Of a stretch of DNA of 17,275 nucleotides, positions 8,022-15,186 are shown one piece after another. Each line of letters opens with the position of its first letter. Within the stretch, counting starts at the first letter, position 1. This DNA comes from Candidatus Iainarchaeum sp. (GTDB lineage: Archaea; Iainarchaeota; Iainarchaeia; Iainarchaeales; GCA-2688035). The notes under the pieces were generated by a model. It saw only the letters and a program-made list of their open reading frames with translations, was not told where the DNA came from and made no database searches. The stretch covers positions 1 through 17,275 of the forward strand of contig JAQTPU010000007.1 in NCBI GenBank assembly GCA_028712575.1, read 5' to 3'. A program made the translations under genes and the position numbers.

Positions 8022-9959
8022 TCAATAATCACTGGTTTTTGAATTCTGCCAGAAGGCCCTTATTTCCATTTTGAGGCTTTTTGTGCCGTCCACTGTTTTT
8101 ATGTACGGCTTGAGGTAATCAGGAATGCTTTTGAAATAAAAATCTCCGAGAAAAAAATCTTTCTTATAACGGCTGTCTGCCAGGGTAATTGTTTTCGGGC
8201 TTGTCAAATCCCTTGTAATCCTGCCCATTAACTGGACTGCTGTGTGGACTGCCTTCCTGTTAATCAGCTTTCCCGCTTCTGTTTTGCCGTACTTTTTTTC
8301 AAGATATTCTTTTCTCTGCTTGAAATAAAAATCGGAATAATCAGGGAGCGGCAGGCCTATTATCATGCAGTTTCTTATGCGCCTTGCCTTGTTGGTGCTT
8401 CTCGCGTGCTTTGTCCTGATGTTCAGGACATAGCCCTGCTCTGGAGAAAGGTTTTCAGATTCCTCTGCATTTTCAAAAGAAGGAAGCTCCTTGAGAATTT
8501 TTTCCGATTCAAAGGAATTGCAGCAGCTGACCAAAAGAGAGGGGTCTGTCTGCCGTATTGCATTTATTTTTTCAATGTATTCTGAAAAGTTCTTGTCCCT
8601 GGCCCTGTAAGTGGTGTCAAGCTCCGTATCAATAAGCACAAGGAGGTTTTTGTGCGGCATGCTTGCTGTCTTGAAGATTTTTGTTTCCTCATCCAGGCCG
8701 AGTTCTTTTTCAAACAATGCCTGTTCTCCAAGGGTTGCTGAAAAAAGGATTGCGCTCTGGAATTTTTTAAGTGTTTCCGCAAGAGTCAGGTTGTTTGCAA
8801 GAGTAATCCTGCTTATTTCAAAGGGCTTTGTTATTACCCTGTTTTTTGCCTTTGAAACAAAAGTCAGGTATTCACTGGAATCACGGATTTTTTCAAGGTG
8901 CGAAAGGAAAAAATCCGGCCTTGCGCTTGCCTTTTCAAACTCTTCAGAACCGGAAATTGTTTCTGCCACTGTTGCAAGGTTCCGGACAATTGTTTCAAAA
9001 CCAATCTTTCCCTCCAGGCCCTGTTTTTTTGCGGAGCTTTGGAATTTTTCGGCAAAAAAATCAATCAGTTCAGCCGGCTTAAGGGGTTTTTCTGAATTTG
9101 TTTTCTGTAAAAATTCCGAGCAGTACAGGGTGAATTCCTGAAGAAAATCAAGGTCTGTTTTCTGCAGATGCCCGTTGGAAAACAGGAGTTCAGCCTGCCT
9201 GAAAAGCTTCTGAAGGCCCTGCATTCCAAGCTGGCCCTGGTAATCGTCATACAGCCTGTCAATAAGCAGGTCCGCCTCGTCCACAAGCAGGACAAATTCT
9301 TCCGGATTGATTAGTTTCTGCAGTATGTGGAAAATGCCTGTAAAGCACCAGAAATAATCAAGGATTACAATGTCAGCTTCTTCAATCATTTTTTTCATTA
9401 TTTCATAGGAACAGAGGTTTTCCTTGTCGCAGGCCTTCTGGAAGGACTGGAAAAACATAGGCTCCTTTTCTATCAACCCGGAACCGAAAAATTTCTCCGG
9501 CTTTTCAGTCACATTGTTCTGGATATATCCGATTATTGCATTTGCTTTTTTTGAAAGCATCCTGTTCTGGGAAAAGGTGTTGAAATAGTATTCGCAGTCT
9601 TTTTTGTATTTTACTGCATTAATGCAGGCCTCGTGGCTGAAAAAATCCTTTGAAAACTTTTTGCACATAACCTGCTTTCCCCTAAGATCCGCAATCCTTA
9701 TTTTCCTGCCCTTGATTTTGTTTATTTTCAATGCCTCTGCCGTTGCAGAGTTTCTCGCAGAGTAGGTGGGAGTGAGAAGAAGGATTTTTTTTCCTGCCGC
9801 AAGCACTGGGGCAAAGGTTGCAATTGTTTTCCCGAAACCGCAGTAGGCCTCTACAAGGCCGATTGCTTTTTTTTCCACTATTTCCGAAACAAAATCCATT
9901 GCATTAATCTGCAATGGCTTGTACTCCCCATAGGGAAAAAAATCTGAATAATTCGGCAT
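8022..9959 (-). CDS. XPD/DinG-like superfamily 2 Fe-S DNA helicase
   Basis: Predicted to unwind DNA 5' to 3' in repair or replication, by analogy with XPD/Rad3 and DinG. The 645-aa product has a Q-motif-like YKPLQ at the N-terminus, Walker A AYCGFGKT (38-45), and a four-Cys segment (Cys99, Cys112, Cys122, Cys183) between motifs I and II. LCSYE at Cys183 mirrors the CPYE/CPYY that ends the Fe-S domain in relatives. Motif II reads DEAD (227-230), an SAT motif III follows, and motif VI is QLMGRITR (576-583). Motif V is unusual: the expected SEGxDF is replaced by RSTNKARR (520-527), just before IIGLPLPDY. The ATG at 9959 is chosen because ATTTAAAT lies 27 nt upstream; the longer frame to 10022 adds a hydrophobic stretch not expected in the family. 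It could be a lineage-specific XPD paralogue. Confidence 0.88.
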   Translation of the reverse strand: MPNYSDFFPYGEYKPLQINAMDFVSEIVEKKAIGLVEAYCGFGKTIATFAPVLAAGKKILLLTPTYSARNSATAEALKINKIKGRKIRIADLRGKQVMCKKFSKDFFSHEACINAVKYKKDCEYYFNTFSQNRMLSKKANAIIGYIQNNVTEKPEKFFGSGLIEKEPMFFQSFQKACDKENLCSYEIMKKMIEEADIVILDYFWCFTGIFHILQKLINPEEFVLLVDEADLLIDRLYDDYQGQLGMQGLQKLFRQAELLFSNGHLQKTDLDFLQEFTLYCSEFLQKTNSEKPLKPAELIDFFAEKFQSSAKKQGLEGKIGFETIVRNLATVAETISGSEEFEKASARPDFFLSHLEKIRDSSEYLTFVSKAKNRVITKPFEISRITLANNLTLAETLKKFQSAILFSATLGEQALFEKELGLDEETKIFKTASMPHKNLLVLIDTELDTTYRARDKNFSEYIEKINAIRQTDPSLLVSCCNSFESEKILKELPSFENAEESENLSPEQGYVLNIRTKHARSTNKARRIRNCMIIGLPLPDYSDFYFKQRKEYLEKKYGKTEAGKLINRKAVHTAVQLMGRITRDLTSPKTITLADSRYKKDFFLGDFYFKSIPDYLKPYIKTVDGTKSLKMEIRAFWQNSKTSDY

Positions 9960-9982
9960 AAGCAATAACAGCAAAACAAAGA

Positions 9983-9990
9983 ATTTAAAT
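9983..9990 (-). promoter_or_regulatory. TATA-like box for the XPD-like helicase gene
   Basis: The palindrome ATTTAAAT is centred about 27 nt before the ATG at 9959, consistent with leaderless transcription, and decides the start choice for the helicase. It lies in the 59-bp gap after the 120-aa gene. Positional evidence only. Confidence 0.5.
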
Positions 9991-10018
9991 GAATTTGGCG
10001 TGAAGTTCCGCTGTTTTA

Positions 10019-10381
10019 TCAAGGTTTTTTGGCTGCAGAGGCAGCCGCGCGTTTTCCAGCGAGTTCAAGCAATCGCGGCAATTCTTCCTCATAGAACTGC
10101 GTTCTGCGGGCCTGTTTGCCCCTTGGATGGCCCATGATATTGGTAATCCTTTTCAGTTCCTGAATGTCAAGATAGGAAAGCAGAAGATGCGCATCTGCAA
10201 GGCGCAACCTGCCGCTGTTAATCCTTTCAATAAGCCAGCCAGCCTGCTTGGCATTAAGGTTTCCTCCGCGAACAAGGTCGGCAATAGCCCCATGAAATGC
10301 AGCCCTTACTTCCCGCGTGGCAATGCTATGCCTGATCTTTTTTTTTAAAACAAGGGGGGAAGCCGGTTTGCGCAAAGGCAA
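10019..10381 (-). CDS. Hypothetical basic helical protein, 120 aa, between nucS and helicase
   Basis: I do not recognise a family. The product is basic at the N-terminus (MPLRKP, KKKIR), helical in the middle (residues about 20-80 include LVRGGNLNAKQAGWLIERIN and ADAHLLLSYLD), contains GHPRGKQARR, and ends in an Ala/Lys-rich tail. No signal peptide or membrane span is visible, and the charge would suit a nucleic-acid-binding role, which is inference only. The start is TTG at 10381, preceded by GGTGAT (minus strand of 10387-10392) 5 nt away, a good Shine-Dalgarno match. A TTTAAA at 10414-10419 could be its promoter. It lies 51 bp after nucS and 59 bp before the helicase start, all on the same strand. 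Confidence 0.7.
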   Translation of the reverse strand: MPLRKPASPLVLKKKIRHSIATREVRAAFHGAIADLVRGGNLNAKQAGWLIERINSGRLRLADAHLLLSYLDIQELKRITNIMGHPRGKQARRTQFYEEELPRLLELAGKRAAASAAKKP

Positions 10382-10432
10382 TTAAAATCACCATATTAAT
10401 TAACGCTGTGAAATTTAAAAAAACAGCTGTTT

Positions 10433-11182
10433 TCAGAAGAACTTGTCAATTGTTTGCTGTTTTTTCTGCAGCCCCCTGATGTGTGATTTTGGGTTTCCTA
10501 TTTCAAAATCGAGGTGAAAAAATTCCAGGCCGTATTTTTCAAGCAGCTCATGGGCATTCTTCCTTATGTCGGGCGCTATTAGGATTCCGCGCGTTTCAAT
10601 GCCCTTGAGGTTTTTTACCTGGTCCATGTAACGCTTCAATTGCTGCACTGCATTAAAATCAGCCCGCCGCCTTTTCAGCTCGATGACAACAAGCCTGCCT
10701 TTGGCATCTTCCGCGAGAATATCGACAAGCCCTTTGCGCAGAACCTCTTCCTGGTTCAAAGGCTTGAGGCCTTTTTCAAGAAAGCCCAAATCCTGCATAA
10801 GTTCATTGCTCAATTCCCTTTCACTGCCAAACAAACGAATATCCGAATCTTCATTCATTTCATAAGCCCTTACATCATCAATGCCGTAAAAAATCGCTTT
10901 TATAATTTCCCTGGGGTTTGATTTAGAAGCAGTAATCAAAAGGGTGTTTCCTTCAAGCTCGCAGGAAATTGCAGCGCCCATCATGTAATTTGTAGGCCTA
11001 AGAAGCCTGTTCTGGTGGATTGCAAAAGAACAATCCCCCTTTATCATCAGCAGGCGCCTGCCCTTTGGAAGCTTGCTTGCAGCCCTGCCAACATATTCAA
11101 CGTAACAGTCGCCGACAACATTGCAGAGATGCTTTGCCTTGATTGAATCGAGAATCTGCTTCCGAGCCTGCCCAAAATCCAT
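10433..11182 (-). CDS. nucS: NucS/EndoMS mismatch-specific endonuclease
   Basis: The NucS family makes double-strand cuts at mismatches in archaea and actinobacteria and works with the sliding clamp, replacing MutS/MutL in some lineages. The 249-aa product has the RecB-like nuclease core RKGLVDILAED...VVIELKRRRADFNAVQQL. Asp154, Glu168 and Lys170 occupy the catalytic positions, and Gln179-Gln181 and Arg184-Tyr185 continue the conserved helix. The extreme C-terminus QQTIDKFF (242-249) is a full-match PCNA-interacting motif (QxxhxxFF). The N-terminal half carries the beta-rich DNA-binding domain with RLLRPTNYMMG (59-69). The ATG at 11182 is 27 nt from the TATA-like TAAATAAAAG, suggesting a leaderless message. 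It leads the leftward run towards the 120-aa protein and the Fe-S helicase. Confidence 0.94.
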   Translation of the reverse strand: MDFGQARKQILDSIKAKHLCNVVGDCYVEYVGRAASKLPKGRRLLMIKGDCSFAIHQNRLLRPTNYMMGAAISCELEGNTLLITASKSNPREIIKAIFYGIDDVRAYEMNEDSDIRLFGSERELSNELMQDLGFLEKGLKPLNQEEVLRKGLVDILAEDAKGRLVVIELKRRRADFNAVQQLKRYMDQVKNLKGIETRGILIAPDIRKNAHELLEKYGLEFFHLDFEIGNPKSHIRGLQKKQQTIDKFF

Positions 11183-11204
11183 GTAAAAAGCTGGCTGCGG
11201 AATT

Positions 11205-11214
11205 CTTTTATTTA
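11205..11214 (-). promoter_or_regulatory. TATA-like box for nucS
   Basis: Minus-strand TAAATAAAAG is centred about 27 nt before the nucS ATG at 11182. It occupies the left half of the 125-bp divergent gap, opposite the promoter of the export cassette. Confidence 0.5.
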
Positions 11215-11253
11215 GTTTGTATCTGCATAATAATCAAAGCTGGGCTGACGGGA

Positions 11254-11265
11254 ATATTTTTAAAC
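11254..11265 (+). promoter_or_regulatory. TATA-like box for the ABC export cassette
   Basis: ATATTTTTAAAC is placed so that transcription would begin near 11285, giving a leader of about 20 nt with GGTGGG (11300-11304) just before the ATG at 11308. The predicted start point falls inside the inverted repeat 11278-11299. Confidence 0.5.
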
Positions 11266-11277
11266 AGTAAAGCAGCA

Positions 11278-11299
11278 AATATATCGGTATAGACATATT
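11278..11299 (+). promoter_or_regulatory. Inverted repeat, candidate operator for the PadR regulator
   Basis: AATATATC and GACATATT are inverted with a 6-nt spacer; seven of eight arm positions pair. The 22-bp element covers the predicted transcription start and lies just upstream of the RBS of the ATPase gene, where bound repressor would block transcription. PadR-family proteins bind short A/T-rich palindromes as dimers, and a padR-like gene closes this operon. The operator role is inferred from position and symmetry. Confidence 0.45.
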
Positions 11300-11307
11300 G
11301 GTGGGTT

Positions 11308-12039
11308 ATGGAGCCTGTTCTGAAAGTGGAAAATGTAGACAAGATTTACGATATGGGCGGAGAGATCCAGGTTGCCGCACTGAAAAACATTAATTTTGAA
11401 ATCCGAAAGGGGGATTTTGTTTCGATTACTGGGCATAGCGGAAGCGGAAAAACAACCCTGCTTCATGTTGTAAGCGCGCTTCTAAGGCCGACAAACGGCG
11501 AGGTTTATATCAGCGGGCACCCGATTTCAAAAATGGATGATTCCGAGCTTGCTGTTGTAAGGGGAAGCAGGATTGGCTTTGTTTTCCAGTCCTTTAACCT
11601 TATCCCCAGGCTGACCGCGCTTGAGAATGTAATGCTCCCGCTCTGGTTCCAGGGAGTCCCGAAAAAAGAAAGGATTGAAAAGGCGGAAAAAATTCTTGCT
11701 GAAGTCGGGCTTGAAGAAAGGATGCATCACAGGCCCGGCGAGCTTTCAGGGGGGCAGAAGCAGAGGGTTGCGATTGCAAGGGCTCTGGCAGTCGACCCGG
11801 ACATTATTGTGGCCGATGAGCCCACGGGAAATCTCGATTCCGCCTCTGGCGCGACTATTCTTGAATTAATGGACAGGCTTAATATTGACAGGGGAAAAAC
11901 AATCCTTATTGTCACGCATGAACGGTATGTTGCCGAAAGGGCGCAGAAAATCATCCATATTAAAGACGGTGAAATTGAAAGGACAGAAGTTACAAGCAAA
12001 GGAAAAAAAGACAATAAAATCAGGAGGGATTATAAGTGA
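11308..12039 (+). CDS. ABC transporter ATP-binding protein, MacB/LolD type
   Basis: The 243-aa product is the nucleotide-binding subunit that powers the permease encoded two genes downstream. All ABC motifs are intact: Walker A GHSGSGKT (42-49), Q-loop Gln94 in FVFQSFNLIP, signature LSGGQKQR (146-153), Walker B IIVADEP with catalytic Glu171, D-loop NLDSASG, and switch His204. The wording FQSFNLIPRLTALENVMLPL is characteristic of the MacB/LolD/FtsE branch, which drives mechanotransmission or lipoprotein and peptide export rather than small-solute uptake. A Lys-rich tail (230-243) follows the core. The ATG has GGTGGG 3 nt upstream. Its last 4 nt overlap the next gene's start, implying translational coupling. 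The cargo is unknown. Confidence 0.95.
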   Translation: MEPVLKVENVDKIYDMGGEIQVAALKNINFEIRKGDFVSITGHSGSGKTTLLHVVSALLRPTNGEVYISGHPISKMDDSELAVVRGSRIGFVFQSFNLIPRLTALENVMLPLWFQGVPKKERIEKAEKILAEVGLEERMHHRPGELSGGQKQRVAIARALAVDPDIIVADEPTGNLDSASGATILELMDRLNIDRGKTILIVTHERYVAERAQKIIHIKDGEIERTEVTSKGKKDNKIRRDYK

Positions 12040-13322
12040 AAAAAATTTTTTCAGGAAAAGTTTTATCAAAAACGTCAACAAACGTTTTGGCAAAAACATC
12101 AATACTTGCAGTGTTCATGGTGTTCATTGCGGCAACAGTTTTTGGGGGTTCTATGCAGGTCACTTCAACCAGCTCTGATCCAAGCCCTGCAATGCCAGGC
12201 CAGTACATTACATTGTGGATTAACATGACAAACAAGTCTGTTGATGCGGCAAAAGATGCCCTGGTTGTGCTCAGCATTAAAACAGATGAGGCAACTACAA
12301 CATACCCTTTTTCATTTGAAACAGGGGATAACGGCACAAGGCAGCTTGGAACAATCGACCCTTACAAGACTGCTGTTGCAAGATACAGGATTCTTGTTGA
12401 CCCTAATGCACTGGACGGCACATACAATATTTATGCGCTTACAGGCGAGGAAGGCCTGACAAGGCAGTCTGTCTCTATTTCAATAAAAATCCTGAGCAGA
12501 AAGCCAAGCCTGCAGATTATTTCAGTCACTCCGGATTCGGCAATTATCGGGGAGCCTACAGACCTTGTCCTCACAATAAAGAACACGGGGAGCAGCAGGG
12601 CATATAACCTTTCAGTCGGACCTACTGAAGACAGGAGCATTACAACAACAGGGGTTGTTGTCGAAAGGGTAGTTGTTCCATTGGGAACTGCTTTTTCATA
12701 CCTGCCGGAACTTGGGGCGAATGAAACAACGGAAGCCAGGCTGAAAATAATGATGAACCCGGGTTCAGATCCAAAAGCATATTATATTCCGATAAAAATG
12801 ACTTTTTTGGACGAGAACAAGACAGAGTACACAAAAACTGATTATATCGGGCTGAAGGTCTCTGATGAGGCTGAAATAGGGGCGCTTGTTTCCGAAGAAA
12901 GCGTGCTGCCCCAGCCAGGCATAAAATCCGAGATAACAGTAGACATTTACAATTCGGGGGATGGAAAAGCCCATGTTCTTCAGGCAACTGTTGAATCGGA
13001 TTTTGCTGCAATAAAGAAGAACAGCTTTTTTGTTGGTTCCCTTGAATCGGATGATTTCGATTCAATTGTCCTTGATGCCGAAATAAACAAGGATGCCCAG
13101 CCCGGAATGCACAGCCTGGCTGTTGAAGTTACATACAAGGATAATTTCGGCGAGCCGCACAAGGTAACCAGGATTGTTCCTGTGAAGATTTATTCCGCAG
13201 CTGAAGCGGCTGCAGACGGCAACGGCTCCGGGCTGCTGGTACTGGCAGCGGCAATAATAATAATCGTGCTGATTGCCGCCTTCTTCTTTTTGAGAAGGCG
13301 CGGCAAGAAGCAGAAAAAGTAG
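12036..13322 (+). CDS. Exported, C-terminally anchored Ig-like adaptor (S-layer/CARDB-like)
   Basis: This 428-aa protein is predicted to be on the outer face of the membrane. A basic N-terminus and a hydrophobic stretch (about 22-38) form a signal peptide or anchor. The body consists of beta-rich Ig-like repeats typical of archaeal COG1361/CARDB proteins: one near 45-150, one near 160-270 (VTPDSAIIGEPTDLVLTIKN), and one near 285-390 (LPQPGIKSEITVDIYNSGDG). The C-terminus has one membrane span (about 399-419) and a cytoplasmic RRRGKKQKK tail. Several Asn-X-Ser/Thr sequons could be glycosylated. The start is GTG at 12036, overlapping the ATPase stop by 4 bp with AGGAGGG at 12022-12028. Between ATPase and permease, it occupies the place of the MacA adaptor in bacterial MacAB, though it does not resemble MacA. 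Confidence 0.88.
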   Translation: MKKIFSGKVLSKTSTNVLAKTSILAVFMVFIAATVFGGSMQVTSTSSDPSPAMPGQYITLWINMTNKSVDAAKDALVVLSIKTDEATTTYPFSFETGDNGTRQLGTIDPYKTAVARYRILVDPNALDGTYNIYALTGEEGLTRQSVSISIKILSRKPSLQIISVTPDSAIIGEPTDLVLTIKNTGSSRAYNLSVGPTEDRSITTTGVVVERVVVPLGTAFSYLPELGANETTEARLKIMMNPGSDPKAYYIPIKMTFLDENKTEYTKTDYIGLKVSDEAEIGALVSEESVLPQPGIKSEITVDIYNSGDGKAHVLQATVESDFAAIKKNSFFVGSLESDDFDSIVLDAEINKDAQPGMHSLAVEVTYKDNFGEPHKVTRIVPVKIYSAAEAAADGNGSGLLVLAAAIIIIVLIAAFFFLRRRGKKQKK

Positions 13323-13367
13323 CGGAAAAGGCCGCTTTTTTTTTGCGGCTGATTTTTCTTTTTTTTT
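13321..13367 (+). terminator. Two competing hairpins with T-tracts inside the export operon
   Basis: AGCGG (13321-13325) pairs with CCGCT (13332-13336) across a 6-nt loop and runs into nine T residues (13336-13344), like an intrinsic terminator. GCCGC (13331-13335), which shares bases with the second arm, can instead pair with GCGGC (13345-13349) across the T-run. A second T-rich tract (T5-C-T9) follows at 13353-13367. The first arm overlaps the adaptor stop codon. The element probably reduces or times readthrough into the permease and padR genes; whether it is a true attenuator is unproven. Confidence 0.5.
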
Positions 13368-13388
13368 CTGCAAGAGGGGTTGTGAAGA

Positions 13389-14609
13389 ATGCAGGGCGGG
13401 ATTGAAATTGTTGAAGTGGCAATAGATAATCTAAGCCACCAGGGCTTGAGAACTTACCTTACAATCCTCGGGGTAATAATCGGGATTGCCGCAATCGTCA
13501 CTTTTGTCGCTCTTGGCGACGGCCTGAACAATGCCGTTATTGACCAGTTTGAAACGCTTGGCTCGAACACTATTTTTATTGCGCCTGCTGGCTCCATGAG
13601 CATGGAGGGTAGTTTGGGTGTTGAATATCTTCAGGATGCGGAAATAAACAAAATCAAGCGCATTCCAGAAATTTCGCAGGCTTTTGCGCCTTTAATGACT
13701 TCAACTACGGTTGAGTTTGGCAACCAGAAAAAAAGCGTTTCAATAATCGGTTATAATCCGAATGAGGTCAAGGACCTTGTAAAAACAGGTTTTGTGAAAA
13801 TAGGGGAGGGCCGTGAGATTAAAAGTTCCGATGGTTATGTTGCAATTGTGGGATACGGCCTTGCAAACGATACTTTTGACAAGAAGATAAGGCTAAGGGG
13901 CAATATCCTGATTAATGGGAAGAGTTTCAGGGTGGTTGGAATTACTGCTGAAGCGAGCACTTCTTTTGGCGGAGGCCCCAATACAAACACCACTATTCTT
14001 ATCAATGAAAACGCCTACAAGGCGACTTTTGAAGATTCAAAGCCCATGTTTATGATGGCAACCACGAAAAAGAAGGAGGATGTCCTGGCTGTCCAGAAAA
14101 AGATTGAAAGGATTTTTGAGCAGAAATACGGCAAGGACCAGAAAACATTCACAATAGTCACAAGCGCCCAGATTCTTGACAGCATAAACCAGGTTATGGG
14201 CCTTATCCAGCTGTTTATTGTGGGGATTGCAAGCATTTCCCTCTTTGTCGGCGGCATTGGGATAATGAACACAATGATAATGTCAGTAATGGAGAGGACA
14301 TCTGAAATCGGCGTCATGAAGGCCATAGGGGCTACAAACGGGCTTATACTCTCGATTTTTATTCTGGAAGCCGGCCTTATCGGCTTGTTTGGCGGCATAA
14401 TCGGGGTTACTCTGGGCTATGGCCTTGCTTTTTTAGTGGGAATGGTTGCAGGCGCAATGAACTTTGCGCTAAGCGTGAGAGTTGATTTCCTGCTTATACT
14501 GGGCGCTCTTGCATTCTCAATGTTTGTGGGAATCGCTTCGGGGGTTTATCCAGCAAGAAGGGCTGCAATGCTTGACCCTGTCGAAGCGCTAAGGAAAGGA
14601 AGTGAATAA
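13389..14609 (+). CDS. ABC transporter permease, MacB/FtsX family
   Basis: The 406-aa membrane subunit has the four-helix MacB layout. One N-terminal span (about 23-43, YLTILGVIIGIAAIVTFVAL) follows the amphipathic EVAIDNLSHQGLR. A large external domain (about 45-270) carries the MacB-PCD-like fold. Three C-terminal spans contain the hallmarks ERTSEIGVMKAIGATN (coupling helix) and EAGLIGLFGGIIG, ending in YPARRAAMLDPVEALR. Such permeases do not form a classical substrate pore but pass ATPase movement to the outside domain. The ATG at 13389 has GAGGGG (13374-13379) 9 nt upstream. It follows the hairpin region after the adaptor and ends exactly where the padR start begins. Substrate not predictable; peptide, lipid or lipoprotein handling, or antimicrobial efflux, are all possible. 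Confidence 0.94.
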   Translation: MQGGIEIVEVAIDNLSHQGLRTYLTILGVIIGIAAIVTFVALGDGLNNAVIDQFETLGSNTIFIAPAGSMSMEGSLGVEYLQDAEINKIKRIPEISQAFAPLMTSTTVEFGNQKKSVSIIGYNPNEVKDLVKTGFVKIGEGREIKSSDGYVAIVGYGLANDTFDKKIRLRGNILINGKSFRVVGITAEASTSFGGGPNTNTTILINENAYKATFEDSKPMFMMATTKKKEDVLAVQKKIERIFEQKYGKDQKTFTIVTSAQILDSINQVMGLIQLFIVGIASISLFVGGIGIMNTMIMSVMERTSEIGVMKAIGATNGLILSIFILEAGLIGLFGGIIGVTLGYGLAFLVGMVAGAMNFALSVRVDFLLILGALAFSMFVGIASGVYPARRAAMLDPVEALRKGSE

Positions 14610-15146
14610 GTGCAGCACCCGAATTTTTTCAAGGGGCAGCTGAAATATCTTATTCTGAAGGCGCTCCACAAGGCGCCCATGCACGGTTATATGCTCATGA
14701 AAAGCATAAGCGAAAGCTGCATGAACCTCTGGAAGCCGACTTCGGGCTCGCTTTATCCCGCCCTGGAAGAATTGAAGGAGGAAAAATCAATACAGGTGAA
14801 AAGCGCTGAAATCGGCGGAAGAAAAAAGAAAATTTATTTCATAACTGAAGCCGGAAAGGAAAAATTCCACCTGATTTCAAAGGATGTTGATTTCCTTGAA
14901 AAAAAATTTCTGGAATTTTATTCTTCGCACGAATTTGCAAGGTATTCCTGCGATGATTTCCTTTATCTTGCGGGCATTATGCGCAGATTTTTGGACAGGG
15001 AGATACTTGTTTATAAGGGGGTTCTTCTTGAATTCGCATTTTTGATGAAAAACGGCAAACTCCCGGCAAAAGGCGAAAAAGAGGCAAAAGATGCATTGCT
15101 GGTTTTTCTGAAAAAAATAAAAAAAATAAACGGTTCGGCAAAATAG
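14610..15146 (+). CDS. PadR-family winged-helix transcriptional regulator
   Basis: The 178-aa product has a PadR-type winged helix at residues about 10-85: LKYLILKALHKAPMHGYMLM, then TSGSLYPALEELKEE (recognition helix) and GGRKKKIYFITEAGKE (wing). The C-terminal part (about 90-175) is helical and probably dimerises. PadR proteins usually repress adjacent efflux or stress genes and release DNA on ligand binding. The GTG start directly abuts the permease TAA with no gap, and GGAAGTGA lies about 5 nt upstream, so translation is coupled. As the last gene of the export cassette it is the natural candidate for repressing the operon through the inverted repeat at 11278-11299. Confidence 0.93.
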   Translation: MQHPNFFKGQLKYLILKALHKAPMHGYMLMKSISESCMNLWKPTSGSLYPALEELKEEKSIQVKSAEIGGRKKKIYFITEAGKEKFHLISKDVDFLEKKFLEFYSSHEFARYSCDDFLYLAGIMRRFLDREILVYKGVLLEFAFLMKNGKLPAKGEKEAKDALLVFLKKIKKINGSAK

Positions 15147-15157
15147 GCCTGCAAAAC

Positions 15158-15166
15158 CTTAAATAG
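15158..15166 (+). promoter_or_regulatory. TATA-like box for the 91-aa membrane protein gene
   Basis: CTTAAATAG is centred about 25 nt before the ATG at 15187, matching the leaderless pattern seen at nucS and the helicase gene. It lies in the 40-bp gap after padR, so the next gene has its own promoter. Confidence 0.5.
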
Positions 15167-15186
15167 CCTGCCTGCGTAATCTATTC

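Noticed and set aside
8611..9141. Plus-strand frame of 176 codons opposite the helicase
   Set aside because: Antisense to a helicase with clear motifs on the other strand; composition rich in Ser, Phe and Arg with no recognisable domain.
11183..11307. Largest gap, examined for tRNA or small RNA
   Set aside because: No cloverleaf or strong stem is visible; the space is accounted for by divergent promoters and the inverted repeat.
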